A stretch of DNA of 28,094 nucleotides from a virus: the IMG/VR virus record IMGVR_UViG_3300025904_000009, positions 1 through 28,094 of that record; one strand, given 5' to 3'. Below the pieces are notes generated by a model. The model was given only the letters and a program-made list of their open reading frames with translations. It was not told where the DNA came from and did no database searches. This document shows, one piece after another, positions 1-7,371 of the stretch. The position numbers were made by a program, and so were the translations under genes. How positions within the stretch are numbered: the stretch's first letter is position 1; every line of letters starts with the position of its first letter.

Positions 1-455
1 GGCTTGCCGCCGGCAGCCTTGTTACTCGCGGCTATCTCGCGAGCCGTATCGAAGCAGCCGGAAACTTCCCCGCCGGGCGAATTGATGTCGAGCCAGATGG
101 CCTTGACCTCATCATCGGCCATTGCCTCGCGCACCTTGGTGATGATCCCGTCATAGCCGGTCATTCCGGAATAGGGGTCCAGCGAACCAAGCTTGTGCAC
201 CAGCGTTCCCTCGACCGGGATCCACGCCACGCCATCGACAAAGTCATAGACGCGCGCACGCTTGCCGGGTGCATCGCGGCCGGAAGCGGCCAGCTGGTTC
301 ATTTCGACTACGGTCATGGCGCTGCCGTCCATGCGCTCCAGGCTCACCACGCCGAGGCGCTGACCCAGCGCAGCGACGATCATCTCCGCCTTCTCCTGGC
401 GGATCATCACTGGCACGTTGAACAGGCGTTGCGCCAAGTGCGCGAAGTGCGTCAT
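1..455 (-). CDS. S49-family phage head maturation protease (N-terminal part)
   Basis: The reading frame opens with ATG at 455 and runs off the left edge, giving about 151 residues. Residues 71-86 (DFVDGVAWIPVEGTLV) and 119-133 (AIWLDINSPGGEVSG) match the first strand and the substrate-binding PGG loop of SppA/ClpP-like S49 peptidases, the fold of lambda gpC and other prohead proteases. Such proteins cleave scaffold and head proteins during capsid assembly. The catalytic serine and lysine lie beyond the window, so activity cannot be judged. The start overlaps the portal stop codon (ATGA), and the order terminase, gpW, portal, protease is the standard lambdoid head order. The family is clear; only the exact substrate is inferred. 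Confidence 0.9.
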   Translation of the reverse strand, partial: MTHFAHLAQRLFNVPVMIRQEKAEMIVAALGQRLGVVSLERMDGSAMTVVEMNQLAASGRDAPGKRARVYDFVDGVAWIPVEGTLVHKLGSLDPYSGMTGYDGIITKVREAMADDEVKAIWLDINSPGGEVSGCFDTAREIAASNKAAGGK

Positions 456-2080
456 TGCTGCTGGTCCGCCTCCTCGCGGTCGTTCTGGGCTTGCTGCTGC
501 CGCGAAGCCCCTTGCGCCTTCTGCTGCTGCGGATCGGGCAGGCCGTATTTCTCCCGCTCGACCGCCACACGCTTTTGATCCCAGAGGTTCGTGCGCCAGT
601 CGTTTCCTTGCTCAGCTGCCTCGTCGGGCAGCGCCGACATGCCGAGTTCCATACGCTTTTCGGCGGCGAGAGATTCCTTCAGCGGGTCGACGTAGCCCCT
701 GCCCGGCCCGATCCAATCGCACTGCGTCAGCGCGTCGCGGAACAGGTAGAAATTCGCCTTTCCGCCTGGGATCTCGACCAGGTCGAGCGCTACTGCCTCT
801 TCCAGCCAGGCCGCGAAGATCGGCGTGCAAAAGGCTTGCGTGAACAGGTGGCGGTCAGCCAGCAGGCCGCGCCAGATCTCATTGAGCAGCGTGCGTGCCG
901 ACGAATAGTTGATCCCAGACCAATCGTTCGAAAGCTGCTCGTAGGAGAGGCCGAGAGCCGAGGCGATCGCGCGCAGAATGTAGTTCTGGAACGCGACGAA
1001 GTTGTTGGACGCCCGTTCGTTCGAGATCGTCTTGATCTCGTCCGTGCCGGGCAGCACCGCAACGCGCACGCCGCCGAATGTCAGATCGGACTGCTCGTAA
1101 AAGTCGGCGCGCACATCCTCGCCGGGGCCGATCCCCTCGTCGACGGGCGCCATCGACTGCCCCATCTCAGCCGAGCTACGGGCACTGGTCGCATAAAGAC
1201 CGAAGATCGCATTGCTGATCGCTGCCTCGAGCTCGGCTTTATCGGACAGCCCCTGCATCTTGATGCGGGACATGACCGAGGCGAGCCGGCCAACAGCAGA
1301 CCGCTGATGTGCCCGTCGACGATCGACCGCGTGCACGAATAGCGGGCGGCCGGAATTGCTCTCGCGCGGCACGAATGTCCACTTATGTGCATCCCAGCTG
1401 CTGTTCAGGTCGTTCGGGTGCGAGTTTCGGACGTAATAGCCGATGGCCGCGCCATATTGATCCAGTGCGACTCCGCCGCGGAGCGTTGCGTCATCGGGCT
1501 TGCCGTCAGGGTTGCCGAGCCGGTCCGGATCCAGCACCAGTACCGCCGTGCCGAACATGCCGCCCCGGTCCGGGATGTAGTAGATCGGCGCGCAGGCCTG
1601 GCCTTCGCGGACGTAGTGATAATAGGCCAGCCGCACGAGGCCGCCGAACTGCATGTTGCGCTCGACATCGCAGAGGAAGCGGGACGAATTGCCCCAGATC
1701 CTGAACAGCGACTCGACCTGGACGGACCATTGATCGGCCCATTCCGGGGTCTGACCCATCGCAGCATAGTCCGGCTTGCATTTGAGCCAGATGTTCGCGC
1801 CTACGACCGCATCGACGCGGCGGTCGATCCCGCCGTAGATGAGGCCGTTGTTGCGGTCGATATCGCGCGAGCGAGCGACGATCTTGTCCCGGCTCGGCAT
1901 GATCTCCGAATCGGCCGAACGGAGCATCGGGTGAAAGCCCGAGAGCTCCCTCGAGCTGCTGGCAGCGTGGTACGCGCTTGGCGCCAGCACCCGATAGGTC
2001 ACGGCCTCCGCCTTCTGCGCAGGGCTGATCGAGGTCGTGATAATGCCGCCAGGAAGTCCGCCGGCAGTGAGCGAGCTCAT
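452..2080 (-). CDS. Phage portal protein (lambda gpB type)
   Basis: A 542-residue protein of the normal size for lambda-family portals. Portals form the dodecameric ring at the head vertex through which DNA is packed and to which the tail joins. Visible family features are an N-terminal stretch with SRDKIVARSRDIDRNNGL and GANIWLKCKPD (about residues 64-100), a central region with YYVREGQ and LVLDPDRLGNPDGKP, and the late segment SALGLSYEQLSNDWSGINYSS (about residues 375-395), typical of this family. The C-terminus is glutamine-rich and of low complexity (QQQKAQGASRQQQAQ). Its ATG overlaps the stop of the gpW-like gene (ATGA), and its stop overlaps the start of the protease gene. Identity is based on motif recognition plus gene order and is near certain. 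Confidence 0.95.
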   Translation of the reverse strand: MSSLTAGGLPGGIITTSISPAQKAEAVTYRVLAPSAYHAASSSRELSGFHPMLRSADSEIMPSRDKIVARSRDIDRNNGLIYGGIDRRVDAVVGANIWLKCKPDYAAMGQTPEWADQWSVQVESLFRIWGNSSRFLCDVERNMQFGGLVRLAYYHYVREGQACAPIYYIPDRGGMFGTAVLVLDPDRLGNPDGKPDDATLRGGVALDQYGAAIGYYVRNSHPNDLNSSWDAHKWTFVPRESNSGRPLFVHAVDRRRAHQRSAVGRLASVMSRIKMQGLSDKAELEAAISNAIFGLYATSARSSAEMGQSMAPVDEGIGPGEDVRADFYEQSDLTFGGVRVAVLPGTDEIKTISNERASNNFVAFQNYILRAIASALGLSYEQLSNDWSGINYSSARTLLNEIWRGLLADRHLFTQAFCTPIFAAWLEEAVALDLVEIPGGKANFYLFRDALTQCDWIGPGRGYVDPLKESLAAEKRMELGMSALPDEAAEQGNDWRTNLWDQKRVAVEREKYGLPDPQQQKAQGASRQQQAQNDREEADQQQ

Positions 2081-2328
2081 CCGCGAAAGCTCACCGATAA
2101 CGCATGATAGCGCGGCCGGCTCGCTCCGACCGAGGAATCCAACGTGGCAATGTCGCTATCGACCTGCGCGATCGCTGTGTTGATGTCGGAGGCCGAAGCC
2201 CCCTGATACACGATGCGCCTGCCGTCCCGCCAAACCTCCTTGACGGCCTGGCCGGTGAGCAGCGATGTGCGGGCGTCCACGAGTTGCCCTCGCAGCGCCA
2301 ATAGCTCCTCGCGTGTTGCCACGATCAT
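2077..2328 (-). CDS. gpW-like head-tail joining protein
   Basis: 83 residues beginning MIVATREELLALRG. Lambda gpW (68 residues) has the same plan: an N-terminal helix, then a KxxxxDGRRxxY hairpin (here VKEVWRDGRRIVYQG, about residues 28-42), then S-x-S-D followed by a second helix (SASDINTAIAQVDSDIATL). gpW binds the portal ring after packaging and forms the platform for tail attachment. I chose the ATG at 2328 because it overlaps the terminase stop (ATGA). Longer upstream extensions in this frame lie inside the terminase gene and look like its shadow. The protein is slightly longer than gpW, with a C-terminal tail rich in S, R and Y. Confidence 0.88.
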   Translation of the reverse strand: MIVATREELLALRGQLVDARTSLLTGQAVKEVWRDGRRIVYQGASASDINTAIAQVDSDIATLDSSVGASRPRYHALSVSFRG

Positions 2329-4451
2329 CTCCGGTTCAGCGCCGCCATTCGGCTCAGCGCGGGTTTCTTGCGAGGTGCCGGGCGATCGTCCCCCGCACTC
2401 TCGACTTGCTCGTCGAGGGAGACCGGCCGGGCCCAAATCGGTCGGCGCGCCGGATCATCCCACTGAATCTCTGCCCTGTCGGGCCGCAGCATCATGCGTG
2501 CCGCATTTTCGTATCCGAACAGGTCTAAGCTTTCGTTCGGCCCCGTTCTGACCCACTCGCCGTCGATGAACTTTTCGGCGAGAAACTCATCGAAAGTCGA
2601 TGCGGGCAAGCCTTCGGCAAAATAGCATTGGCCTGGCCCATGATCCTCGACGGCAAGCCATTCGATCGACTGCTGTTTCAGCCGATGAACGCCCAGATCC
2701 CACTCGTCGAGCTCGGGGCGGGTGGGACGCCCACGCTCGTCCTTGCTCACCTTACGCGGCGCAACGGCGAGCTCAGGCGCGGTCTGCGATCGCGCGCCCT
2801 TGATCAGGCGAACGCGCTGCCATCCAGCCCAGCTTTTTCCTTTGCGTGCCATGCGCCTCGCCCACTCACGGGCTTTCCAGGTGACACCGGACTGGACGTC
2901 ATCGCCATCGACGTGTCCTGCGCCGCCGGTATCGACCGCCATGGCCGCGATGGGCAAACCATAGTCGGTCCCGATTATCGGAATGATCCGGTCAAGCAAC
3001 GGCTCGAGCACATCCCAATCCGCGATGCGCTCGGCCGGGCGGATGTCGCGCTCGATCCCGTCGGGCCATCGCCGCTTGGTGATCGTCACCCGCTCCGTCA
3101 GCCAGCTGCGCGCCTCGAGATCCCATCCCCGAAGACTGATATCGAACATGCGCTTACCGACGTCGACCGCGACGGTGGCGAACATCACCCTGTCGGGAAA
3201 CGTGCCGACGGCGAAGCTATCTTCGTCAGGCCCCTTCCGAGCGCGAAGATCCGCCGCAACCAATCCCGATCCGGTGCCGCCCTCATAAACCGGGCCCAGC
3301 GATTTTGCCGTGACCTCGCGCAGCTTTTCCGATTTCCGCGTGCGCTCGAACATCACGAGCGCCGCCACATATTCCCGCGCCAGCTCACCCATGCTGACGA
3401 AAGGCGACATTGTGCCGTGGATCCAGAAGCCTGCGCTGTCACTGTCGATGACATCGCCGCTCCAATTGCCGTTGGGCTGGATGATCTGGCCCGCGAAGAC
3501 CCAGCGGCCGGCGTCCAGCATAGCCGGCTTGTCCGCCTCAAGACTTAGCTTCCCACAATGGGGGCAGCGCAAACCCGACGTCTGCGTGATCAGATCCAGC
3601 ATCTCGTCCATGGGCAAGCTATCCTGCCGGTCATATGCGAGCGGCATGTAGAGGCCCTTCGGCGCGAGCGGATGAGGACTCCCCCATGCCCCGCAGCGGG
3701 CGCAAGGCCAGTACCACAAACCACGGGTCGAAAGCTTCCACTCGCCGGCGATCCCGAACCAGCCGGCATCCGCGTGGCTTTCCATGTACGCCTTGAACTG
3801 GTTGCCATAAGCACGGCCGCGGATGGCGATGAGCTGCTTGACCGCATGCGGCTTGATCCGCGTGTAGCCGTCGACCTCACTGGCCCAGATGAATGGTGCC
3901 TGTTTCTGGCGGACCGTGCTTTTGTTCGCCGGCAGCAACTGGATGACGTGCCGTCCGAGCCGCTTGAGCTCACGCTTATTGTCGGTCGGGCGCTTGCCGA
4001 TCTGGGCCGCTAGCTCGGGATTGAGGGCCTCGGAAAACAGGTCTCCGAATTCCTTGTCCGCATAGCTGTCGATGTCGCTCGACGATGGCAGGTAAACGAT
4101 GACGTCAGTCTTCGGCCCGTTCCGAAACCGCTTGACGATGTGGTTTTCGCCGCCGAGCGATTTGCCCGTTCGCGCCGGACCAGGCACGATGACGAAACGG
4201 TAGCGCGGATCATCCAGCGCATCCTGAATGCCATCCATGTACGGTGTCAGCGTGGGATCGTAGAGCCGCCTGCCCGTGCCTTCCGGATTTGGAAGATACC
4301 GGTATCTAGCCGCGCAATCCCTGGTCGAAATATTCTCCGGCGGGAGAAGGAGCGATCTAAGCTCCTGTGCTATTCCCCGCGCGCTTTGGCAGAACTGCTC
4401 GCCGCTTAGTTGCTCGAGATCGGCTTCCAGTGCCGTTTGTCCCTCGAACAT
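2325..4451 (-). CDS. Terminase large subunit (lambda gpA family)
   Basis: 708 residues with the ATPase-nuclease plan of GpA-type terminases, the motor that cuts and packs phage DNA. The Walker A-like loop GPARTGKS is at residues 91-98 and the Walker B-like strand FIWASEVD at 187-194. A four-cysteine zinc-ribbon insertion (CARCG at 250-254, CPHCG at 296-300) and the nuclease-domain strand VAVDVGKRMFD near 427-437 follow. An in-frame TTG lies upstream at 4493, but the ATG at 4451 is more plausible. Either choice overlaps the small-subunit gene by about 95-137 bases in another frame, a long overlap that suggests tight translational coupling. The C-terminus (DDRPAPRKKPALSRMAALNRR) is basic. Confidence 0.95.
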   Translation of the reverse strand: MFEGQTALEADLEQLSGEQFCQSARGIAQELRSLLLPPENISTRDCAARYRYLPNPEGTGRRLYDPTLTPYMDGIQDALDDPRYRFVIVPGPARTGKSLGGENHIVKRFRNGPKTDVIVYLPSSSDIDSYADKEFGDLFSEALNPELAAQIGKRPTDNKRELKRLGRHVIQLLPANKSTVRQKQAPFIWASEVDGYTRIKPHAVKQLIAIRGRAYGNQFKAYMESHADAGWFGIAGEWKLSTRGLWYWPCARCGAWGSPHPLAPKGLYMPLAYDRQDSLPMDEMLDLITQTSGLRCPHCGKLSLEADKPAMLDAGRWVFAGQIIQPNGNWSGDVIDSDSAGFWIHGTMSPFVSMGELAREYVAALVMFERTRKSEKLREVTAKSLGPVYEGGTGSGLVAADLRARKGPDEDSFAVGTFPDRVMFATVAVDVGKRMFDISLRGWDLEARSWLTERVTITKRRWPDGIERDIRPAERIADWDVLEPLLDRIIPIIGTDYGLPIAAMAVDTGGAGHVDGDDVQSGVTWKAREWARRMARKGKSWAGWQRVRLIKGARSQTAPELAVAPRKVSKDERGRPTRPELDEWDLGVHRLKQQSIEWLAVEDHGPGQCYFAEGLPASTFDEFLAEKFIDGEWVRTGPNESLDLFGYENAARMMLRPDRAEIQWDDPARRPIWARPVSLDEQVESAGDDRPAPRKKPALSRMAALNRR

Positions 4452-5049
4452 CGCTATCCAGCCATTCTCCAAAGCCGTCGTGGATCCTGACAAGCAGGTT
4501 CCGTAACTCTTCCGCTATCATGGCGCGCGCATCTGCAGGCCAGCGCCCCGCCGGATCGATCCGGCTCACCATCGTCGTGAGCTCACTCTGGACCACGCCC
4601 GCCAGGCCGGACATGATCGCGCGCACTTCAGTCGCAGGCACCAATTGGCGCTGCTCAACCTTGCGACGCTGCACCTCGAGCTGAACGCGGTTGATCTCAA
4701 TGAAATCCTTGACCGACAAGCCGTTGGTGCTGCCGTTCGGAACCGTGATACCCGCCAGGCGCGCGATACGCTCCTGGGCCGCATCGCGCGCCTGGACCTT
4801 GCCGCGATAATAGCCGATCAGCCAATCGAGCACGTCGGGCACGACGAACTCGTATGAGCTTCCTTCGGCACCGCGCTTCCGGATCGGGAAATCCGGATTT
4901 TCGTCAATCAGGCGCTTCAGATAGCGCCAGCCCAATCCCGTGATACGCTCCAGGCCTGCGGTGCTGACGACGTCGTCATTCCTAGCGGCCTTGCGCCTAG
5001 CCTTCAGCGTTTCGAGGCGTTCGCCCGGATCGAACTCAATCCGCGCCAT
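4357..5049 (-). CDS. Terminase small subunit (Nu1-like)
   Basis: 230 residues located directly before the large terminase, with a long overlap. Residues 27-75 (VVSTAGLERITGLGWRYLKRLIDENPDFPIRKRG...) form a MerR/Nu1-like winged helix that would bind the phage packaging site. Residues 90-150 contain a helical stretch with VQLEVQRRKVEQRQLVPATEVRAIMSGL, typical of the coiled-coil oligomerisation part of Nu1-type subunits. The C-terminus is basic (SRSRATKRRAVLPKRAG). The ATG at 5049 follows a GGAAAG-type ribosome binding site and is the first gene after the terminator at 5067-5090, so it opens the packaging/head operon. Identification rests on domain pattern and position. Confidence 0.88.
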   Translation of the reverse strand: MARIEFDPGERLETLKARRKAARNDDVVSTAGLERITGLGWRYLKRLIDENPDFPIRKRGAEGSSYEFVVPDVLDWLIGYYRGKVQARDAAQERIARLAGITVPNGSTNGLSVKDFIEINRVQLEVQRRKVEQRQLVPATEVRAIMSGLAGVVQSELTTMVSRIDPAGRWPADARAMIAEELRNLLVRIHDGFGEWLDSDVRGTNGTGSRSRATKRRAVLPKRAGNSTGA

Positions 5050-5066
5050 CTATCTTTCCGGATATG

Positions 5067-5090
5067 AAAAAGCTCGCCATTTGGCGAGCC
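5067..5090 (-). terminator. Rho-independent terminator before the terminase operon
   Basis: On the minus strand an 8-bp perfect stem (GCTCGCCA / TGGCGAGC, forward bases 5072-5089) is followed at once by a run of five U (forward AAAAA, 5067-5071). This is a canonical intrinsic terminator. It lies between the early/middle leftward genes and the small terminase, so late head genes would need either a promoter in the short gap or antitermination. Confidence 0.85.
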
Positions 5091-5103
5091 GGGTGTGCCG
5101 CAG

Positions 5104-5154
5104 AGGCAACTTTAAATCGTTGCCTAATTGCCACATGCGAGTTCCCGTTGCAAC
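5104..5154. repeat. Cluster of GTTGC/GCAAC elements upstream of terminase
   Basis: The inverted repeat AGGCAAC-N8-GTTGCCT (5104-5125) is followed by TTGCCAC (5128-5134) and the palindrome GTTGCAAC (5147-5154). All lie in the 107-bp gap between the unknown gene at 5157-5768 and the small terminase. Such a cluster could be a terminase recognition (cosB-like) site, an antitermination site or a late operator. The sequence alone does not decide between them. Confidence 0.5.
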
Positions 5155-5156
5155 AC

Positions 5157-5768
5157 TCATTTTTCGCGGTCCAGAAATGTGTACGGGGTGGCAACCTCGA
5201 CAAGGCGGCGAAGGCCTAGGAAAAACTCGTCTTCAATCACTCGGACGTGCGCCTTGCTTCGCGGAATTATCCGCGTCCGAAAATGCCCGTCGATGATGTA
5301 GGACTTCTCGCGGCTGCCAAATCGCACCATGGCCACCTCCCTGAATGGTCTGTCCATGAGAGCGACAGATTGCAGCGTCGACAGCACGGAGCCGATCGCA
5401 TCCTCACACATCCGAAGGTTGGCCTTGGCCTGATACTGCCACTCGCTCGGGCCTTCGCCATTGCCCGACCCGAAATCACGGTTGAGCACTGAACGGACAA
5501 GCGACCGATCGGCACCTTCGTGCGCGCGGCGATAGAACCGGAGGCAGCGGCGGTCTATGCTGTCGATGATACCGCGCTGGTACATCGTCTCGAACCAGGG
5601 CAGCCGACGATATGCTTCGCCAATGGTGATGCTCTTGTTGCCTTCGCGGTCGACGATGGGCTTCAACTCAAACGTCGCATGCCTCATCTGCTCCGGCGTA
5701 GGCGCCACCACGCCCTCACGATTCTCTGCCCCCTCGTCGTCGAATTCCATCTTGATCGCTGCCATCAT
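5157..5768 (-). CDS. Unknown protein in the position of a late antiterminator
   Basis: 203 residues starting MMAAIKMEFDDEG. The ATG at 5768 follows a G-rich ribosome binding site (GGGGGG) one base after the stop of the preceding small gene. No family was recognised with confidence. It has an acidic start and a central basic region with IDSIDRRCLRFYRRAHEG and SLVRSVLNRDFG. The C-terminal half is compact, with strand- and helix-like segments (REVAMVRFGSREKSYIIDGHFRTRI and VRVIEDEFFLGLRRLVEVA). It is the last gene before an intrinsic terminator and the terminase operon, the place lambda Q occupies. A role in late gene activation or antitermination is therefore a positional inference only. It could also be a packaging accessory factor. 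Confidence 0.75.
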   Translation of the reverse strand: MMAAIKMEFDDEGAENREGVVAPTPEQMRHATFELKPIVDREGNKSITIGEAYRRLPWFETMYQRGIIDSIDRRCLRFYRRAHEGADRSLVRSVLNRDFGSGNGEGPSEWQYQAKANLRMCEDAIGSVLSTLQSVALMDRPFREVAMVRFGSREKSYIIDGHFRTRIIPRSKAHVRVIEDEFFLGLRRLVEVATPYTFLDREK

Positions 5769-5769
5769 G

Positions 5770-5976
5770 TCACCCCCCAACTCTACGCTTACCGAACAAC
5801 CCCTCGGCGAGATTGCGCGCCGACCGCGCTGCCACCCAGCCCTTGCGCTGCTCGACCGCGGCAATGTTGATCACGAGCAGCCCTTGATTCTGCCATGCCT
5901 GACGCGCGAGTTCCCAGCCTTCATCGGAATTGGGCTCGCGCATGAGATGCGCGCGAGAGGCAAGACTATCCCTCAT
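5770..5976 (-). CDS. Small hypothetical protein
   Basis: 68 residues, MRDSLASRAHLMREPNSDEGWELARQ and onward, ending in KRRVGG. The start codon overlaps the stop of the upstream gene (ATGA), and the stop is one base before the next start, so it is embedded in the operon. No domain was recognised. The central part (WELARQAWQNQGLLVINIAAVEQRKGWVAARSARNLAEGLF) is likely helical. An internal ATG at residue 12 is an alternative start. Function unknown. Confidence 0.65.
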   Translation of the reverse strand: MRDSLASRAHLMREPNSDEGWELARQAWQNQGLLVINIAAVEQRKGWVAARSARNLAEGLFGKRRVGG

Positions 5977-6596
5977 GCCGCTGCTTCCGTTCCCCCGATG
6001 GCGTCCGGATCTATCCCCATGGCGAGATAGTCGGCGCGCGTCGGCATTTTCGGCGGGCCTTCGTGGCGCACGATGCGAGCCGTGCTCTCGGGGCGTAGGT
6101 TGAACTCGTCGATGATGGCCGCTGCTGCCTCCGGCGTTAAAGGATCGTCCTTCACGCGCCGCTCATGCTCGGCTTGCGCTTCGGCGGCGTCTGCCAGTCT
6201 CATCAAACGGTGCGCAGTGCGCCGGCGGTCCTCCACCAATGGCGTGACGTAGGCAAGGAGCTCGGCAACGGCCGTCGGGAACCACTTGTTCTCGGCCGCA
6301 TATTTCGCCGCAGCTTCGCGGAGGATGCCAACCGGCACGGTCTCAACCGCCTGACGCAGCAGCCGAAACCTGGCCCTGGCCTCCTCCGTGTTCTCTTCAC
6401 GGGTGATCGTCTTCAAGCGGAGCTCGCCGAGGATCACGGTGCGCTCCTCGTGCGTCGCAGGGGCAACCAGGCTGTCGCGGAATTTGGCAGCGACATCGCG
6501 CAGGGCGAAGGCAGCGCCGTCAGGAAGCTTGGACGGCAGGTGAAATTGGCGAGCATCAAGCAAATCTCGATCCAGCCACTTAGGGATCGATGCCAT
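5973..6596 (-). CDS. Hypothetical protein, possible replication partner
   Basis: 207 residues from the ATG at 6596, which overlaps the end of the initiator-like gene by 17 bases. I chose this start because upstream extensions lie inside that gene and look like shadow sequence. The protein is strongly helical and charged, with LLRQAVETVPVGILREAAAKYAAENKWFPTAVAELLAYVTPLVEDRRRTAHRLMRLADAAEAQAEHERR in its middle and a proline-rich C-terminus with LAMGIDPDAIGG. No enzyme motif is visible. In many temperate phages the gene after the initiator encodes a helicase loader (lambda P, DnaC-like). Here no Walker A motif is present, so a P-like non-ATPase loader is only a positional guess. Confidence 0.75.
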   Translation of the reverse strand: MASIPKWLDRDLLDARQFHLPSKLPDGAAFALRDVAAKFRDSLVAPATHEERTVILGELRLKTITREENTEEARARFRLLRQAVETVPVGILREAAAKYAAENKWFPTAVAELLAYVTPLVEDRRRTAHRLMRLADAAEAQAEHERRVKDDPLTPEAAAAIIDEFNLRPESTARIVRHEGPPKMPTRADYLAMGIDPDAIGGTEAAA

Positions 6597-7371
6597 CAGC
6601 GAGGAGCTGGAGTACACCGTCCCGCATGCGATCGGCGTATCGGCCCTGGTTTCCAGATCTGTTCCCATTGAAGTTTCTCGAAGTTGGTCGTGGATCGAAG
6701 ATGGCGCCCCAGCCCCGTTCGGCTGCATGCTGGAGGACACGACCGGGTGGCCATTCGTCATCCGAGAATTTAGCTAGATCTCGCAATTGCGCTTGGTAGG
6801 CGGTCTCGGTGTTGGCCAGCTTCTTCTTTCGACGATTTTCCCGGAAATCACGCCAGTGAGCCGGATCAACCCCTGGAGGACAAACGGCAAAGTGATCGAT
6901 GTGGCGGGCATGCGCGACTGAGGTAGCTTTAGCTACCGAAGGATCTTTCTTATATTCTTCCCTTCCTTGTTCTGTGCCTCGCGTCTGCCTCACGTCTGCC
7001 TCATTTACTGCCTCACGCACTGCCTCATTTGCTGCCTCACTATCTTCCGAAATCACCTGGAAACGATCGTAATTACATATAGTTATTACCATCGCCGCTG
7101 CCTCACGGCGTGTTTCAATCATTGCCTCGGAGATCATGCGGCGCCACAACCGCTCGACCCACGCCTTATCGCGATCCAGCGCAGCCGCCATGTCCCGTTG
7201 CGACACACAAAGCTGGCCACGTTGAAGATGAACGCCGTGACCCTTGTAGCGAACGCGTACCTCGCGCCATGCCGCCTTCGCCACCATCCATGCGAACGCC
7301 ATCGCTTCCGCGTCGTTGCGGAATGCGTGATGTCCCAGGAGGGAACGGTGAAGGCGAATGTATCCGCTCAC
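6580..7371 (-). CDS. Replication initiator-like protein (winged-helix N-terminus)
   Basis: 263 residues from a GTG at 7371. That start overlaps the stop of the nuclease gene (GTGA) and has GGAG five bases upstream. The N-terminal 100 residues (SGYIRLHRSLLGHHAFRN..., then QLCVSQRDMAAALDRDKAWVERLWRRMISEAMIETRRE... and NYDRFQ) match the winged-helix domain of phage replisome organisers of the lambda O / DnaD-like type, which bind the origin. A linker made of E-A-x-x repeats (EAANEAVREAVNEADV) follows and coincides with DNA iterons. The C-terminal part has VDPAHWRDFRENRRKKKLANTETAYQAQLRDLAKF and DDEWPPGRVLQHAAERGWGAIFDP, a pattern common at the end of phage replication proteins. Family assignment is by pattern, without a database search. 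Confidence 0.82.
   Translation of the reverse strand: MSGYIRLHRSLLGHHAFRNDAEAMAFAWMVAKAAWREVRVRYKGHGVHLQRGQLCVSQRDMAAALDRDKAWVERLWRRMISEAMIETRREAAAMVITICNYDRFQVISEDSEAANEAVREAVNEADVRQTRGTEQGREEYKKDPSVAKATSVAHARHIDHFAVCPPGVDPAHWRDFRENRRKKKLANTETAYQAQLRDLAKFSDDEWPPGRVLQHAAERGWGAIFDPRPTSRNFNGNRSGNQGRYADRMRDGVLQLLADGIDP
6918..7095. other. Candidate phage replication origin inside the initiator gene
   Basis: Six head-to-tail units of consensus GCCTCAnnnnCT lie at 6976-6986, 6987-6997, 6998-7009, 7010-7021, 7022-7033 and 7034-7045. The first two are 11 bp and the last four 12 bp. They are flanked by notably AT-rich DNA in an otherwise GC-rich genome: about 6928-6975 (with TTTCTTATATTCTTC) and 7050-7090 (with AATTACATATAGTTATTA). 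The perfect inverted repeat GGTAGC-TTTA-GCTACC is at 6922-6937. Lambda-type origins have this architecture within gene O. The function is inferred. Confidence 0.55.
6976..7045. repeat. Six 11-12 bp tandem iterons
   Basis: The units share GCCTC(A/G) at their start and CT at their end. They stay close to one helical turn, so a bound protein would sit on one face of the DNA. They code for the E-A-x-x linker of the initiator-like protein. The two 11-bp units break the 12-bp coding period, so repetition of the peptide alone does not explain them. Confidence 0.8.

Noticed and set aside
455-1342. Long plus-strand open frame over the portal gene
   Set aside because: It is the complement of the portal gene, has arginine/alanine-rich shadow composition, and shows no domain.
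6976-7045. CRISPR-like array
   Set aside because: The units are contiguous 11-12 bp repeats without spacers and lie within a coding gene. They are iterons.
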